From contig CAWBIJ010000004.1 of the NCBI GenBank assembly GCA_963788975.1, forward strand, positions 1,488,001 to 1,552,000: 64,000 bases of DNA. Direction: 5' to 3'. This DNA comes from VRUE01 sp963788975. GTDB taxonomy: Bacteria; Actinomycetota; Thermoleophilia; Solirubrobacterales; 70-9. The notes beneath the pieces are model-generated. The model did no database searches. It saw only the letters and a list, made by a program, of their open reading frames with translations, and was not told the DNA's origin. Below are positions 1 to 8,012 of the stretch, in pieces (within the stretch, counting starts at the first letter, position 1; each line of letters opens with the position of its first letter). Both the position numbers and the translations under genes were made by a program.

Positions 1-724
1 CCTCCGCCGGGTCGCCGATGTGCTGGATCTGGCCTTCGTCGATCAGCATCGCGCGGTGGCAGTAGGACTCGACGGTGCTCATCTCATGAGTAACGAGCGC
101 GATCGTCTTGCCGTCCTCCTTCATCTGGTGGAAGGAGTCGGCGCACTTCTGCTGGAAGGCGGCGTCCCCGACCGCCAGCACCTCGTCGATGAGGAGGATG
201 TCGGCGTCAGCCTGCAGCATCGTCGAGAAGGCGAGCCGGACCATCATCCCCGAGGAGTAGTTCTTCAGCTTGAGGTCGGCGAATTCGTGCAGTTCGGCGA
301 AGTCGAGGACGTTGTCGAGCCGCGCCCGCGTCTCGGCCGGCGTCAGGCCCATCATCACCCCGTTGAGGAGGATGTTTTCCCGCGCCGTCAGCTCGGGGTT
401 GAAGCCGACGCCGAGCTCGATGAAGGGCGCCATTCGCCCGGCCATGCGGATCCTGCCCACGTCGGGCCTGTAAATGCTCGCCAGCAGCTTCAGCAGGGTG
501 CTCTTGCCCGATCCGTTGCGCCCGACGATGCCGAAGAACTCACCCTGGTGGATGTCGAAGGAGACGCCGTCGAGGGCGCGCAGCTCGCGGTAGTCGCGCG
601 CCGCGAAGGGGCGAACCACCCGCTCCTTGAGCGAGTCGACGCGGTGAGTGGGGATCCTGAAGCTCTTCTCTAGGCCGCGCACCTCAATCGCAACGGGCGC
701 GGCGCTCGCGTTTTCGGCAGGCAT
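1..724 (-). CDS. Polysaccharide/polyol-phosphate ABC exporter ATP-binding protein (3' end outside window)
   Basis: ATPase subunit of a Wzt/TagH-type ABC exporter that energises transport of polysaccharide or its lipid-linked precursor across the membrane. Read on the minus strand from ATG at 724, the protein begins MPAENASAAPVAIEV. A Walker A motif (GRNGSGKST) follows near residue 75, then a signature NYSSGMMVRLAF, a Walker B LLIDEVLAVGD and a switch histidine in ALVTHEMS. GxxFxxxLTxxEN-like spacing and the SSGM signature suit the polysaccharide subfamily rather than importers. The C-terminus is cut by the window edge. It lies 34 bp downstream of a co-directional glycosyltransferase, so it belongs to the polysaccharide locus; the permease partner is presumably just outside. 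Family assignment is firm, substrate unknown. Confidence 0.9.
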   Translation of the reverse strand, partial: MPAENASAAPVAIEVRGLEKSFRIPTHRVDSLKERVVRPFAARDYRELRALDGVSFDIHQGEFFGIVGRNGSGKSTLLKLLASIYRPDVGRIRMAGRMAPFIELGVGFNPELTARENILLNGVMMGLTPAETRARLDNVLDFAELHEFADLKLKNYSSGMMVRLAFSTMLQADADILLIDEVLAVGDAAFQQKCADSFHQMKEDGKTIALVTHEMSTVESYCHRAMLIDEGQIQHIGDPAE

Positions 725-758
725 CGGCGGATGCAGAAGCTAGCGGACCCCTCCCGGG

Positions 759-1685
759 TCAGCTCCGGCGTCGCCGGCGAAGCGCCAGCGCTTCGCCGGT
801 CGAGATCTCGAGCAGGGGCGCGGCCAGCGGGCGCGGCTCGAGGCCAGCGCCGTCGCGCCAGCCGCGCAGCCGCCCCTTCAGCCCCTGTGCGGTGCGGTCG
901 GCCAGCAACTGGCCGGCGCAGATCGCCCCCTCGCAGGCGAGGACGCGCAGGGCAGCGCCCGGGCTCGACATCACCCGGTAGCGGCGCAGCATGTAGCCGC
1001 GGCTCCAGCCGGTGTGGCGGTACTTGGCGCCGCTTCCGGCGCCGAGGCTCGCCGAGTAGGCGTGCAGCGCGCGCGCCTCCGGAGCGAGGCGGCACCTCGC
1101 GCCGGCGGCGGCCATGCGCAGGGCCAGGTCGAGGTCCTCGTAGTAGAGGAAGATCCGTTCGTCGAAGCCCCCGACCGCAGTGAAGGTGGCATGGCGGTAG
1201 AGCGCCGCTCCGCCCGTGGGTCCGAGAGGGTCGGCGGCGACAGCGGCCGCCGCGAGCGGCTCTCCGTGCAGGTAGTCGAAACCCATCAGGGTGCGGTCGG
1301 CGACGACGCCGGCGGAGTCGATCCGCTCGGGCGCGCGTTCCTGCGTCAGCACCCCCGCCACCGACTGGGTCTCGTCGTCGAGTCGCTCCAGCAGCGCCTC
1401 GACGAAGCGGGGCTCGCACTCGATGTCGCTGTTGAGCAGGATCAGCGGGTCGGCGGGCCGCTCCTCGACCGCCCGGTTGAGCGCCGGTCCGAAGCCGATG
1501 TTCTCGCCCAGTGCCACCACCGCGACCTCCGGGAACTCGGCCCGCAGCAGCTCCAGCGAGCCGTCGGTGGAGCCGTTGTCGGCGATGACGACGTCGGCGG
1601 GCCGGGTCTGGGCTCGCAGGCTGGCGAGGACCCGCGGCAGGTGCCGCTCGCCGTTGAAGTTCGGGATGTAGATCGTCGGCCGCAA
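759..1685 (-). CDS. GT2 family glycosyltransferase
   Basis: Cytosolic or membrane-associated transferase of nucleotide sugars, likely acting on lipid-linked glycan intermediates. The protein (about 308 aa) opens with the GT-A fold: TIYIPNFNGERHLP, then the nucleotide-binding VVIADNGSTDGS, an ILLNSDIE segment that supplies the metal-binding acidic motif, and FLYYEDLDLALR, the acceptor/catalytic ED motif of rhamnosyltransferase-like GT2 enzymes. The reading frame is open far upstream but that part is antisense to the next gene. I chose the TTG at 1685, just past the stop of the upstream gene, because conserved sequence begins at once; translation is probably coupled. It sits in a minus-strand run with a second GT2 and the ABC exporter ATPase. 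Donor sugar unknown; rhamnose is plausible given the rml genes. Confidence 0.85.
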   Translation of the reverse strand: MRPTIYIPNFNGERHLPRVLASLRAQTRPADVVIADNGSTDGSLELLRAEFPEVAVVALGENIGFGPALNRAVEERPADPLILLNSDIECEPRFVEALLERLDDETQSVAGVLTQERAPERIDSAGVVADRTLMGFDYLHGEPLAAAAVAADPLGPTGGAALYRHATFTAVGGFDERIFLYYEDLDLALRMAAAGARCRLAPEARALHAYSASLGAGSGAKYRHTGWSRGYMLRRYRVMSSPGAALRVLACEGAICAGQLLADRTAQGLKGRLRGWRDGAGLEPRPLAAPLLEISTGEALALRRRRRS

Positions 1686-1693
1686 CGGTCTCT

Positions 1694-2524
1694 TCAGCCC
1701 TCTACCCGCGGTCTCGCTCGCAGCGCCGCCGAGAGGCGCAGCAGCGGCGCCGCGACCGGCTTCAGGGCGCGGTGGTGCTTCTCGATGTAGCGGCGCAGCG
1801 AGGCGAGCCGCAGCGCCTGCAGAGTGCGGCGGTCGAGCTGGCGGAAGGAGGTCGCGTTGGCGTGCCCGACGCGGGCCGAGCCCACCACCAAGTTGCGGTA
1901 GCCCACCTCGCGCGAGCGCTTCGCCAGGTCGACGTCCTCGTACCAGAGGTGAAAGCCCTCGTCGAAGCCGCCGAGCCACTCCCAGGTCTCGCGCCGCATC
2001 GCGAAGCAGGCGCCGGATGGCTGGCCGATCTCCAAAGTCTCGCCCGTGGGCGGGCTGGCGACCGCCCGCCGCATGAAGGAGCCGGCGAACGCCTGGCCGA
2101 GGACCGCCAGGCCGCTGGGCAGCTCCGCGTGGTAGCCGGCGTCGTCGTCGAAGGCCGGCGCGACGATTCCCGCCCGCGGCTCCCGCAGGGCTGCCTCGGC
2201 CAGCACGGCGAGCGCCGCCGGGTGGGGGAGGACATCCGCATTGCTGACGCACACCGTCTCCGCCGTGCCGTCCCGGAGCGCTCGGTTGGCGGCGGTGCCG
2301 TAGCCAGCGTTCTCCTCGCTCAGCACCAGCCGCACCCCCGGCAGCTCGGCCACCGCGAGCAGCTCTCGCTGCCCCGCGGCCGAGGCGTTGTCGACCAGCG
2401 TCACCCGCGCCTCGACCCCGGTCGAGGCCGCGTAGGCCCGCGCTGCGGCCACGGCTGCCTCCGAGGTGTTCCAGTTGATGATCGCGACGTCGACCGCGGG
2501 TGGTTGCTGCGAAGCGGGGCTCAT
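1694..2524 (-). CDS. GT2 family glycosyltransferase
   Basis: A second GT2 enzyme (276 aa). Motifs in order: VDVAIINWNTSEAA at the N-terminus, VTLVDNASAAG, an SNADVLPHPAAL metal-binding segment, SGACFAMRRETW and FHLWYEDVDLAKRS, a layout typical of rhamnosyltransferases of O-antigen and exopolysaccharide loci. The start is ATG at 2524, immediately followed by a low-complexity segment and then the first conserved strand. It diverges from rmlA with only 27 bp between start codons, so promoters must overlap or lie inside the genes. It is the first gene of the leftward run that ends with the ABC ATPase. The acceptor and exact sugar cannot be read from sequence. Confidence 0.87.
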   Translation of the reverse strand: MSPASQQPPAVDVAIINWNTSEAAVAAARAYAASTGVEARVTLVDNASAAGQRELLAVAELPGVRLVLSEENAGYGTAANRALRDGTAETVCVSNADVLPHPAALAVLAEAALREPRAGIVAPAFDDDAGYHAELPSGLAVLGQAFAGSFMRRAVASPPTGETLEIGQPSGACFAMRRETWEWLGGFDEGFHLWYEDVDLAKRSREVGYRNLVVGSARVGHANATSFRQLDRRTLQALRLASLRRYIEKHHRALKPVAAPLLRLSAALRARPRVEG

Positions 2525-2551
2525 CGCGACGCGACGATAGCCTTCCCGACC

Positions 2552-3628
2552 GTGCAAGACCTCAAGGGCCTGATTCTCTCGGGCGGGGCCGGAACTCGGC
2601 TGCGCCCGATCACCCACACCTCCGCCAAGCAACTGGTGCCCGTCGCCAACAAGCCCGTGCTCTTCTACGGGATCGAGGCTCTGGTCGACGCCGGCGTCAC
2701 CGAGATCGGCATCATCATCGCGCCCGAGACCGGCGACGAGATTCGCGCGGCGGCCGGGGACGGCTCCGCCTTTGGCGCCAAGATCACCTACATCCTCCAG
2801 GACGAGCCGGCTGGCCTCGCCCACGCGGTGCTGACCGCGGAGGAGTTCATCGGTGGCTCGTCCTTCGTCATGTACCTGGGCGACAACCTGCTCGCCGACG
2901 GCCTGCGCGGCCTCGTCGCCACTTTCCGCGAGGCCGAGCCGGACGCGCTGATCCTGCTCACCCCGGTCTCCGACCCGGAGCACTACGGCGTCGCGGAGCT
3001 CGACGGCGAGCGGATCGTGCGCCTGGTCGAGAAGCCCAAAGACCCGCCGTCCAACCTCGCTCTGGTCGGCGTCTACCTTTTCCAACCCTCGATCTTCGAC
3101 GCGGCGCGAACGCTCGAGCCCTCCTGGCGCGGCGAGCTCGAGATAACCGAGGCGATCCAGAAGCTGATCGAGGACGACCACACCGTTCGGTCAGAGGTCG
3201 TCAGCGGCTGGTGGAAGGACACCGGCCAGCTCGCCGACATGCTCGAGGCGAACCGGCTGGTGCTGGAGGAGATCGAGACGCGAATCGAGGGCGAGGTCGA
3301 CGCGAACTCGCGGGTCGAGGGCCGTGTCGTGATCGAGGAGGGCGCCGCGGTCCACGACTCCGTCGTCCGCGGCCCGGCCGTGATCGGCGCCGGCGCCCGC
3401 ATCGAGTCTGCCTACGTCGGCCCCTACACCTCGATTGGCGACGACGTCCGCATCTGCCGCTCCGAAATCGAGCACTCGATCGTCCTCGCCGGCTCCGTGG
3501 TCGAGGACCTCGGCACACGCATGGAGGCCAGCCTGCTCGGCCGCGAAGTCAAGCTGACCCGCAGCGACGGGATGCCGAAGACGCTGCGGATGCTGGTCGG
3601 CGACAAGTCGGAGATCAAGATCATCTGA
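2552..3628 (+). CDS. rmlA: Glucose-1-phosphate thymidylyltransferase, long form
   Basis: Makes dTDP-glucose from dTTP and glucose-1-phosphate, the first step of dTDP-L-rhamnose synthesis. The 358-aa protein starts with the nucleotidyltransferase signature LSGGAGTRLRPIT, followed by KQLVPVANKPV and YLGDNLL. From about residue 250 the sequence changes to hexapeptide-like repeats (RVEGRVVIEEGAAV, VRGPAVIGAGARI), a left-handed beta-helix. This matches the long StrD-like isoform (about 355 aa) rather than the 290-aa RmlA. The GTG at 2552 is the only start close to the first conserved residues; the open frame upstream is antisense to the glycosyltransferase. rmlD follows after 13 bp, supporting an operon. 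Confidence 0.92.
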   Translation: MQDLKGLILSGGAGTRLRPITHTSAKQLVPVANKPVLFYGIEALVDAGVTEIGIIIAPETGDEIRAAAGDGSAFGAKITYILQDEPAGLAHAVLTAEEFIGGSSFVMYLGDNLLADGLRGLVATFREAEPDALILLTPVSDPEHYGVAELDGERIVRLVEKPKDPPSNLALVGVYLFQPSIFDAARTLEPSWRGELEITEAIQKLIEDDHTVRSEVVSGWWKDTGQLADMLEANRLVLEEIETRIEGEVDANSRVEGRVVIEEGAAVHDSVVRGPAVIGAGARIESAYVGPYTSIGDDVRICRSEIEHSIVLAGSVVEDLGTRMEASLLGREVKLTRSDGMPKTLRMLVGDKSEIKII

Positions 3629-3641
3629 TGGGGGCCGCGCG

Positions 3642-4493
3642 ATGAAGGTTCTGGTCACGGGCGCCGGCGGGATGCTGGGGCGCGACGTCGTGCTCGCCGC
3701 CGGCAACGCCGGCCACGACGTGGTCGGCTTCGGCCACGCCGAGCTCGACGTCGGCGACGAGGCGTCGGCTATGGCGAAGATCGAGCTGGAGCGCCCCGAC
3801 GTTGTGATCAATTGTGCCGCCTGGACCGATGTCGACGGCGCCGAGGATGCCGAGGAGGCGGCCCTGGCGGTGAACGAGGCCGGAGCGGGCTACGTCGCCG
3901 CCGCGGCCGCTGCGGTCGACGCCAGTGTCGTCTACGTCTCCAGCGACTACGTCTTCGACGGCGCCAAGGGCGCCCCCTACGTCGAGACCGACGAGACAGC
4001 GCCGCTCTCCGCCTACGGCCGCACCAAGCTGGCAGGGGAGGAGGCGACTGCCGCCGCCAACAAGCGCCACTTCATAGTCCGCTCCTCCTGGCTGTTCGGG
4101 GTCGGTGGCTCCAACTTCGTTGAGACCATGCTGCGGCTCGCCGTAACCCAGAACGAGGTGCTGGTCGTGCGCGACCAGGTCGGCTCGCCGACCTACACCT
4201 GGCACCTCGCCTACGGCATCGTCCGCCTGATCGAGGGAGTCGAGTTCGGCATTCACCACATGGCGGCCGCCGGCAGTTGCTCCTGGTACGAGTTCGCCCG
4301 CGAGATATTCGAGCAGGCTGAGGTCGAGTGCCGCGTGCTCTCGGCGACCACCGAGATGCTGGGACGGCCGGCGCCGCGCCCGCCCTACTCGGCCCTGGTC
4401 AGCCAGCGCCGGCACGCGATCGAGCTGCCCGCCTGGCGCGACGGCCTCGCCGGCTACCTCGCCCAGCGCCCGAGCGATCAGGCCGCTGCCTGA
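3642..4493 (+). CDS. rmlD: dTDP-4-dehydrorhamnose reductase
   Basis: Catalyses the last step to dTDP-L-rhamnose, NAD(P)H reduction of dTDP-4-keto-L-rhamnose. The 283-aa protein has the Rossmann motif VTGAGGMLGRDV at its N-terminus, the DVVINCAAWTDVDGAE segment, YVSSDYVFDG, and the SDR catalytic pair in SAYGRTKLAGEE (Tyr and Lys). The C-terminal RPPYSAL motif is typical of RmlD. Start ATG at 3642 gives the usual N-terminus. It follows rmlA closely and precedes the tRNA-like RNA and rmlB, so the four rhamnose genes are in the order A-D-(RNA)-B-C. Confidence 0.93.
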   Translation: MKVLVTGAGGMLGRDVVLAAGNAGHDVVGFGHAELDVGDEASAMAKIELERPDVVINCAAWTDVDGAEDAEEAALAVNEAGAGYVAAAAAAVDASVVYVSSDYVFDGAKGAPYVETDETAPLSAYGRTKLAGEEATAAANKRHFIVRSSWLFGVGGSNFVETMLRLAVTQNEVLVVRDQVGSPTYTWHLAYGIVRLIEGVEFGIHHMAAAGSCSWYEFAREIFEQAEVECRVLSATTEMLGRPAPRPPYSALVSQRRHAIELPAWRDGLAGYLAQRPSDQAAA

Positions 4494-4597
4494 CCTTCCT
4501 CACCCTTTGTCACACACACACCGCACTAGTGTCAAACAGAAGTGCAAAGTGTGTGGATCAATTCACTCACACTCCGTGGTAGCGCGAATTTCACTGC

Positions 4598-4603
4598 TAG
4601 CGT
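4598..4603 (+). promoter_or_regulatory. -10-like hexamer before the tRNA-like gene
   Basis: TAGCGT ends 8 nt before the first acceptor-stem base of the tRNA-like RNA. The same TAnnnT form lies 6-10 nt before many start codons in this window. No convincing -35 box is seen 16-18 nt upstream. This spacing would place the transcript start at or next to the mature 5' end. Confidence 0.4.
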
Positions 4604-4611
4604 CGCCAGCA

Positions 4612-4699
4612 GGAGGGTGAAGGAGACAGGTGTCTTCAGGTGAACGACAATCACCATGTCTGGCAACCACCGGATCCGGTTCGAGTCCGGCGCCCTCCG
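4612..4699 (+). tRNA. tRNA-Sec-shaped tRNA-like RNA with 8/4 acceptor/T composition and no UCA anticodon
   Basis: An 88-nt sequence folds as a cloverleaf. The acceptor stem is 8 bp (4612-4619 with 4691-4698; one U-G pair), with discriminator G at 4699. The D arm is 6 bp with a 4-nt loop AGGT (4622-4637), the hallmark of selenocysteine tRNA. The anticodon arm is 4639-4655 with loop ACGACAA, reading GAC, and lacks the universal U33. A 6-bp long variable arm spans 4658-4675. The T arm has a 4-bp stem and a canonical loop TTCGAGT (4676-4690). No CCA is encoded. The long arm and G73 are SerRS-type identity features. The 8/4 branch resembles the allo-tRNAs reported from metagenome searches for selC. 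Translation of Val codons as Ser seems unlikely, so a non-standard role is possible. It is not a classical selC gene because no UCA can be placed in the anticodon. Confidence 0.75.
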
Positions 4700-4770
4700 C
4701 ATACGGACCGTCGGTGCGGATCTGGGTCTGGGGTGGACCGTGGTAGCCTTGACACGGTTGTCGTTCGCCT

Positions 4771-4819
4771 GCGGGGTGGTTCCCCGCTTCACCAGACCTG
4801 ACCCGCTCCGGCGGGTTTT
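4771..4819 (+). terminator. Tandem hairpins, the second followed by a T run
   Basis: Hairpin one is GCGGGG (4771-4776) and CCCCGC (4782-4787) with a 5-nt loop. Hairpin two is ACCCGC (4801-4806) and GCGGGT (4811-4816), running into TTTT (4816-4819), the form of an intrinsic terminator. They lie between the tRNA-like gene and rmlB and could end the RNA's transcript. The rest of the 4494-4849 gap shows only a CACTAGTG dyad near 4525 and a 10-nt direct repeat TTGTCGTTCG (4759, 4818). Confidence 0.5.
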
Positions 4820-4849
4820 GTCGTTCGGGGATCGCTACTCTTCCGCCGC

Positions 4850-5833
4850 GTGAAGCTCCTCGTCACCGGCGCCGCCGGCTTCATCGGCTCCACCTACGTG
4901 CGCCTGGTCGGCGACGCGCATGAGGTGCGGGTGCTCGACAAGCTCACCTACGCCGGGCGGCGCGAGAACCTGCCGGAGGGCGTCGATCTCGTCGTCGGCG
5001 CGATCGAGGATCCGGCTGTGGTGCGCGAGGCGATGGAGGGCTGCGACGCGGTCGTCAACTTCGCCGCCGAGTCGCACGTCGACCGCTCGATCGACGACCA
5101 GGACGCCTTCGCCCGCACCCACGTGATCGGCACCGGGACCCTGCTCGACGCCGCCCGCGAGCTCGGGGTCTCCCGCTACCTCCAGGTCTCGACCGACGAG
5201 GTCTACGGCTCGATCGAGTCGGGCTCCTTCACCGAGACCTCGCCGCTGGATCCCTCCTCGCCCTACTCGGCGACCAAGGCCGCCGGCGACCTGCTCGTCT
5301 CCGCCCACGTCCACACCTACGGGATCGAGGCCTCGGTTGTTCGCGGCTCCAACAACTACGGGCCACGCCAGTACCCGGAGAAGCTGATCCCGCTGATGGT
5401 GCTGAACGCGCTCCACGGCGACTCGCTGCCGGTCTACGGCGATGGCAATCAAGTCCGCAACTGGCTCTACGTCGAGGACTTCTGCCGCGGCATCCACACG
5501 GTGCTGATGAAGGGCCGCGCCGGTGAGGCCTACAACGTAGGCGGTTCCGACGAGTGCGAGAACATCGAGGTGGTGCAGCGGGTGATCGAGCTGACCGGCG
5601 CCGAGGAGTCGCTGATCGAGTACGTCGCCGACCGCCCCGGGCATGACCGCCGCTACTCGCTCTCCTCCGAGAAGCTGAAGACGGAACTCGGCTGGGAGGC
5701 GCAGGTGCACTTCGCCGAGGGACTCGAGCGCACGGTCCAGTGGTACCGCGAGAACGAGGAGTGGTGGGGGCCGATCCGCTCCGGCGAGTACCGCGAGTAC
5801 TACGAGAAGCAGTACGGCAGGGCGCTCGGCTGA
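4850..5833 (+). CDS. rmlB: dTDP-glucose 4,6-dehydratase
   Basis: Converts dTDP-glucose to dTDP-4-keto-6-deoxyglucose, step two of rhamnose synthesis, with bound NAD+. The 327-aa extended SDR has the N-terminal TGAAGFIGSTYVR dinucleotide motif, NFAAESHVDRS, the STDEVYGS segment (Thr-Asp-Glu catalytic triad residues), PYSATKAAGDLL (Tyr/Lys) and RGSNNYGPRQYPEKLIP. Start is GTG at 4850. TACTCT at 4836-4841 ends 8 nt before it, and no Shine-Dalgarno sequence is visible, suggesting a leaderless transcript separate from rmlA-rmlD. It overlaps rmlC by one base (TGATG). Confidence 0.95.
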   Translation: MKLLVTGAAGFIGSTYVRLVGDAHEVRVLDKLTYAGRRENLPEGVDLVVGAIEDPAVVREAMEGCDAVVNFAAESHVDRSIDDQDAFARTHVIGTGTLLDAARELGVSRYLQVSTDEVYGSIESGSFTETSPLDPSSPYSATKAAGDLLVSAHVHTYGIEASVVRGSNNYGPRQYPEKLIPLMVLNALHGDSLPVYGDGNQVRNWLYVEDFCRGIHTVLMKGRAGEAYNVGGSDECENIEVVQRVIELTGAEESLIEYVADRPGHDRRYSLSSEKLKTELGWEAQVHFAEGLERTVQWYRENEEWWGPIRSGEYREYYEKQYGRALG

Positions 5834-6390
5834 TGCCGGATAGGTTGCCGACGAAGCTCGACGGCGTTGTCCTGCTCGAGCCCGCCGTTCACGGGGACGA
5901 GCGCGGCTTCATGGTGGAGACCTACCGTCGCGACGCCTGGGCCGAGCTCGGTGTCGGCGTCGAGCTCGTCCAGCACAATCATTCGCGCTCCTCGCGCAAC
6001 ACTCTGCGCGGGCTCCACTTCCAGACCTCGCCCGGTCAGGCGAAGCTGGTCCGCTGCCCACGCGGGGCGATCTTCGACGTCGCCGTCGACCTGCGCCGCG
6101 GCTCGCCCACCTACGGGCAGTGGGAGGGTCACGTGCTCGACGACGAGGCTCACCGCCAGCTCTTCGTCCCGGTCGGCTTCGGCCACGGCTTCCTCGTCCT
6201 CAGCGAGGTCGCCGACGTCGCTTACCAGCTCTCCAGCACCTACGACCCCGACACGGAGGCGGGCATCGCCTGGGACGACCCCGATGTCGCCGTCGAGTGG
6301 CCGCTCCCCGAGAGCGACGAGCCGCTTCTCTCAGACCGCGACAAGTCCGCTCCGCGCCTCGCCGACGTCGCCGACGACCTTCCCTTCTAG
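5833..6390 (+). CDS. rmlC: dTDP-4-dehydrorhamnose 3,5-epimerase
   Basis: Epimerises dTDP-4-keto-6-deoxyglucose at C3 and C5, step three of rhamnose synthesis. The 185-aa cupin contains DERGFMVETYRRDAW, the QHNHSRSSRNTLRGLHFQ segment holding the catalytic His, and FVPVGFGHGFLVLSE. Length fits the family. The ATG at 5833 overlaps the rmlB stop, so translation is coupled. It converges on the methyltransferase/glycosyltransferase fusion gene with 23 bp between the stops. Confidence 0.94.
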   Translation: MPDRLPTKLDGVVLLEPAVHGDERGFMVETYRRDAWAELGVGVELVQHNHSRSSRNTLRGLHFQTSPGQAKLVRCPRGAIFDVAVDLRRGSPTYGQWEGHVLDDEAHRQLFVPVGFGHGFLVLSEVADVAYQLSSTYDPDTEAGIAWDDPDVAVEWPLPESDEPLLSDRDKSAPRLADVADDLPF

Positions 6391-6413
6391 CCCCCGCGGG
6401 TCTGAGGAGAACG

Positions 6414-7957
6414 TCAAGGCACGAACTCGCGAGCGGACTCGATCGGCTCGAGGCGGATTCCCTCCTCGTCGCAGAGATGGTCGTAGCCGACCTCCTGCCA
6501 GACCCGGTCTGGATCGATTTGCTTGTAGCGCTCCGCCCGCGCCCGGCGATCACCCTCTTCGATCGTCCGCAAGTGGTAAAGGCGCAGGTCGGCGATCGGG
6601 TAGTCGCCGTTTGGCGGTGGCCACGGCGCCCAGATCGAGTGCAGCCGCCTCTTTTCGAACTTGGCGGTTCGGTCGGCCTTGAATAGACAGGCCTTGCGCC
6701 TCTCAGCCCAGGTGCCGTCCATCCTGACCTGATCGCGGGAGCCCCACAGCTGCCTGAACGGAACCCAGAGCGCAATCTCACCGGCTGCCTCGGCGCGGTC
6801 GATCTCGGCTTCCGCTCGCCGGCGGAAGTCACGCTCGAGGCGCTCGTCGGCATCAATACCCAGGAGCCAGTCGGCGCCGTGGTTCCAGGCCGCGTCCAGC
6901 AGCGCCAGGTGGTTTCGGCCGTCCTCCATGTAGTCCTGGGCGCCAGGCGGCAGCGTCCGCAGCTCGATCACGAGAGGGTGGCTCTCCAGGAGCTCCCGCG
7001 ACCCGTCGACCGAGCCGTCGTCGAGGGCGACGACGCCGTCGACCTGCCCCTTCAGGTTCTCGAGGAGATCGGGGAGGTACCGCATCTCGTCGCGGACCGG
7101 GACCAACGCCAGGATGCGGCGCCGGCGCCCCCGCTCCCGCAGGCGGGTGCGGAGGGCTCGCAGGCGGGTGCGCAGGCGGACCCGAGAGCGCAGCCGCTGC
7201 GGCATCGTGGGGGCAGCGGCGGGCGCGGGCGGCGGCGGAGCTGGCTCCTGCTCGGGCGTAGCCGGCGCCGAGGTCCGATCGATGAACAACTCCGGGTGGA
7301 CGAGCGCCAGCACTTCGTCGACTGGGGGCTGGGGCAGTTCCGCGAGGGCATCGGCCCCCTCTGCGACGTAAAGGATGAGGTTCTGGCGAAACCACCAGGC
7401 GATCCGGTCGTCCATCCAGATCTGGGGACGGATCACATCGAAGGCGGAGTAGCCCCACCGCGCGAAGCGCTCGCTCCAGTAGCCGGGCCACTGCTCGTTG
7501 AGGTGCCCGCCCCCTCCCTGGCCGGGGATCGCGGCCGAGAAGGCAACGACAGGGCCGAGGCCGGTCAGCAAGTCGACGAAGGAGTCGGCCGAGGGGGGCG
7601 GCAGGTGCTCGGCGACCTCGAGCGAGACGACTAGGTCGAAGCGGCGTGCGGCTGCGGCGGGGACTCCAGGTCGACGATCTCGAAGCGCTCCTGCGGGATG
7701 CGCAGCGCGTCGCTCTCCACCCAATCGCCGTCCATCCCGAGGAAGTCCTCGACGCCGTGCTCGTGGAAGCTGGCGAGCCAGGTCCCGGTGCCGCAGCCGA
7801 CGTCGACGACCGAGCTCGGCCGCAGCAGCTGCATCAGGAGCGGCACCAGGGCTTGCGCCGAGCGCTCGCTCTGCTGCTCGACCGACCGGAAGTAGTCGCT
7901 GTTGTAGAGCGGGTTGAGCATGAAGGCAGCGCGCAGCATAGACAGGGGTGGACCCAT
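6414..7957 (-). pseudogene. SAM methyltransferase-GT2 glycosyltransferase fusion, interrupted by one frameshift
   Basis: The first 102 or so residues form a class I methyltransferase N-terminus (SSVVDVGCGTGTWLASFHE, SAM motif I; EDFLGMDGDWV). That frame then runs into TAG at 7631-7633. The continuation RRFDLVVSLEVAEHLPP lies in the neighbouring frame, so a one-base indel near 7640-7660 splits the domain. The second frame continues through a Pro-rich linker into a GT2 domain (LALVPVRDEMRYLPDLLENL, VVALDDGSVDGS, WLLGIDADERLE) and ends at 6414, giving about 514 aa if repaired. It is either a real pseudogene, a programmed shift, or an assembly error. The start may be ATG at 7957 or an internal ATG just before NPLYNSDYF. 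An internal ATG before PQRLRSRV might still allow the GT2 part to be made alone. Confidence 0.75.
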
Positions 7958-8012
7958 ACCATCGGCGCCGTCCGATGACCGGTTTCCCGCTAGACATCGC
8001 CGACTCGCCTTC

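Noticed and set aside
1686..2252. N-terminal extension of the first GT2 gene to an ATG at 2252
   Set aside because: The added sequence is Arg/Gly/Pro-rich and lies fully inside the second GT2 gene in another frame; homology begins only at about 1685.
4501..4560. CA-rich stretch (CACACACACA) before the tRNA-like gene as a regulatory repeat
   Set aside because: Short, simple-sequence tract without a convincing partner arm; only the CACTAGTG dyad is notable, and it is too small to support a claim.
4636..4655. Attempt to read the tRNA-like RNA as a true selC with anticodon TCA
   Set aside because: TCA occurs at 4636-4638 and 4651-4653, but neither can be centred in a 7-nt loop closed by a 5-bp stem. 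The only good stem gives loop ACGACAA.
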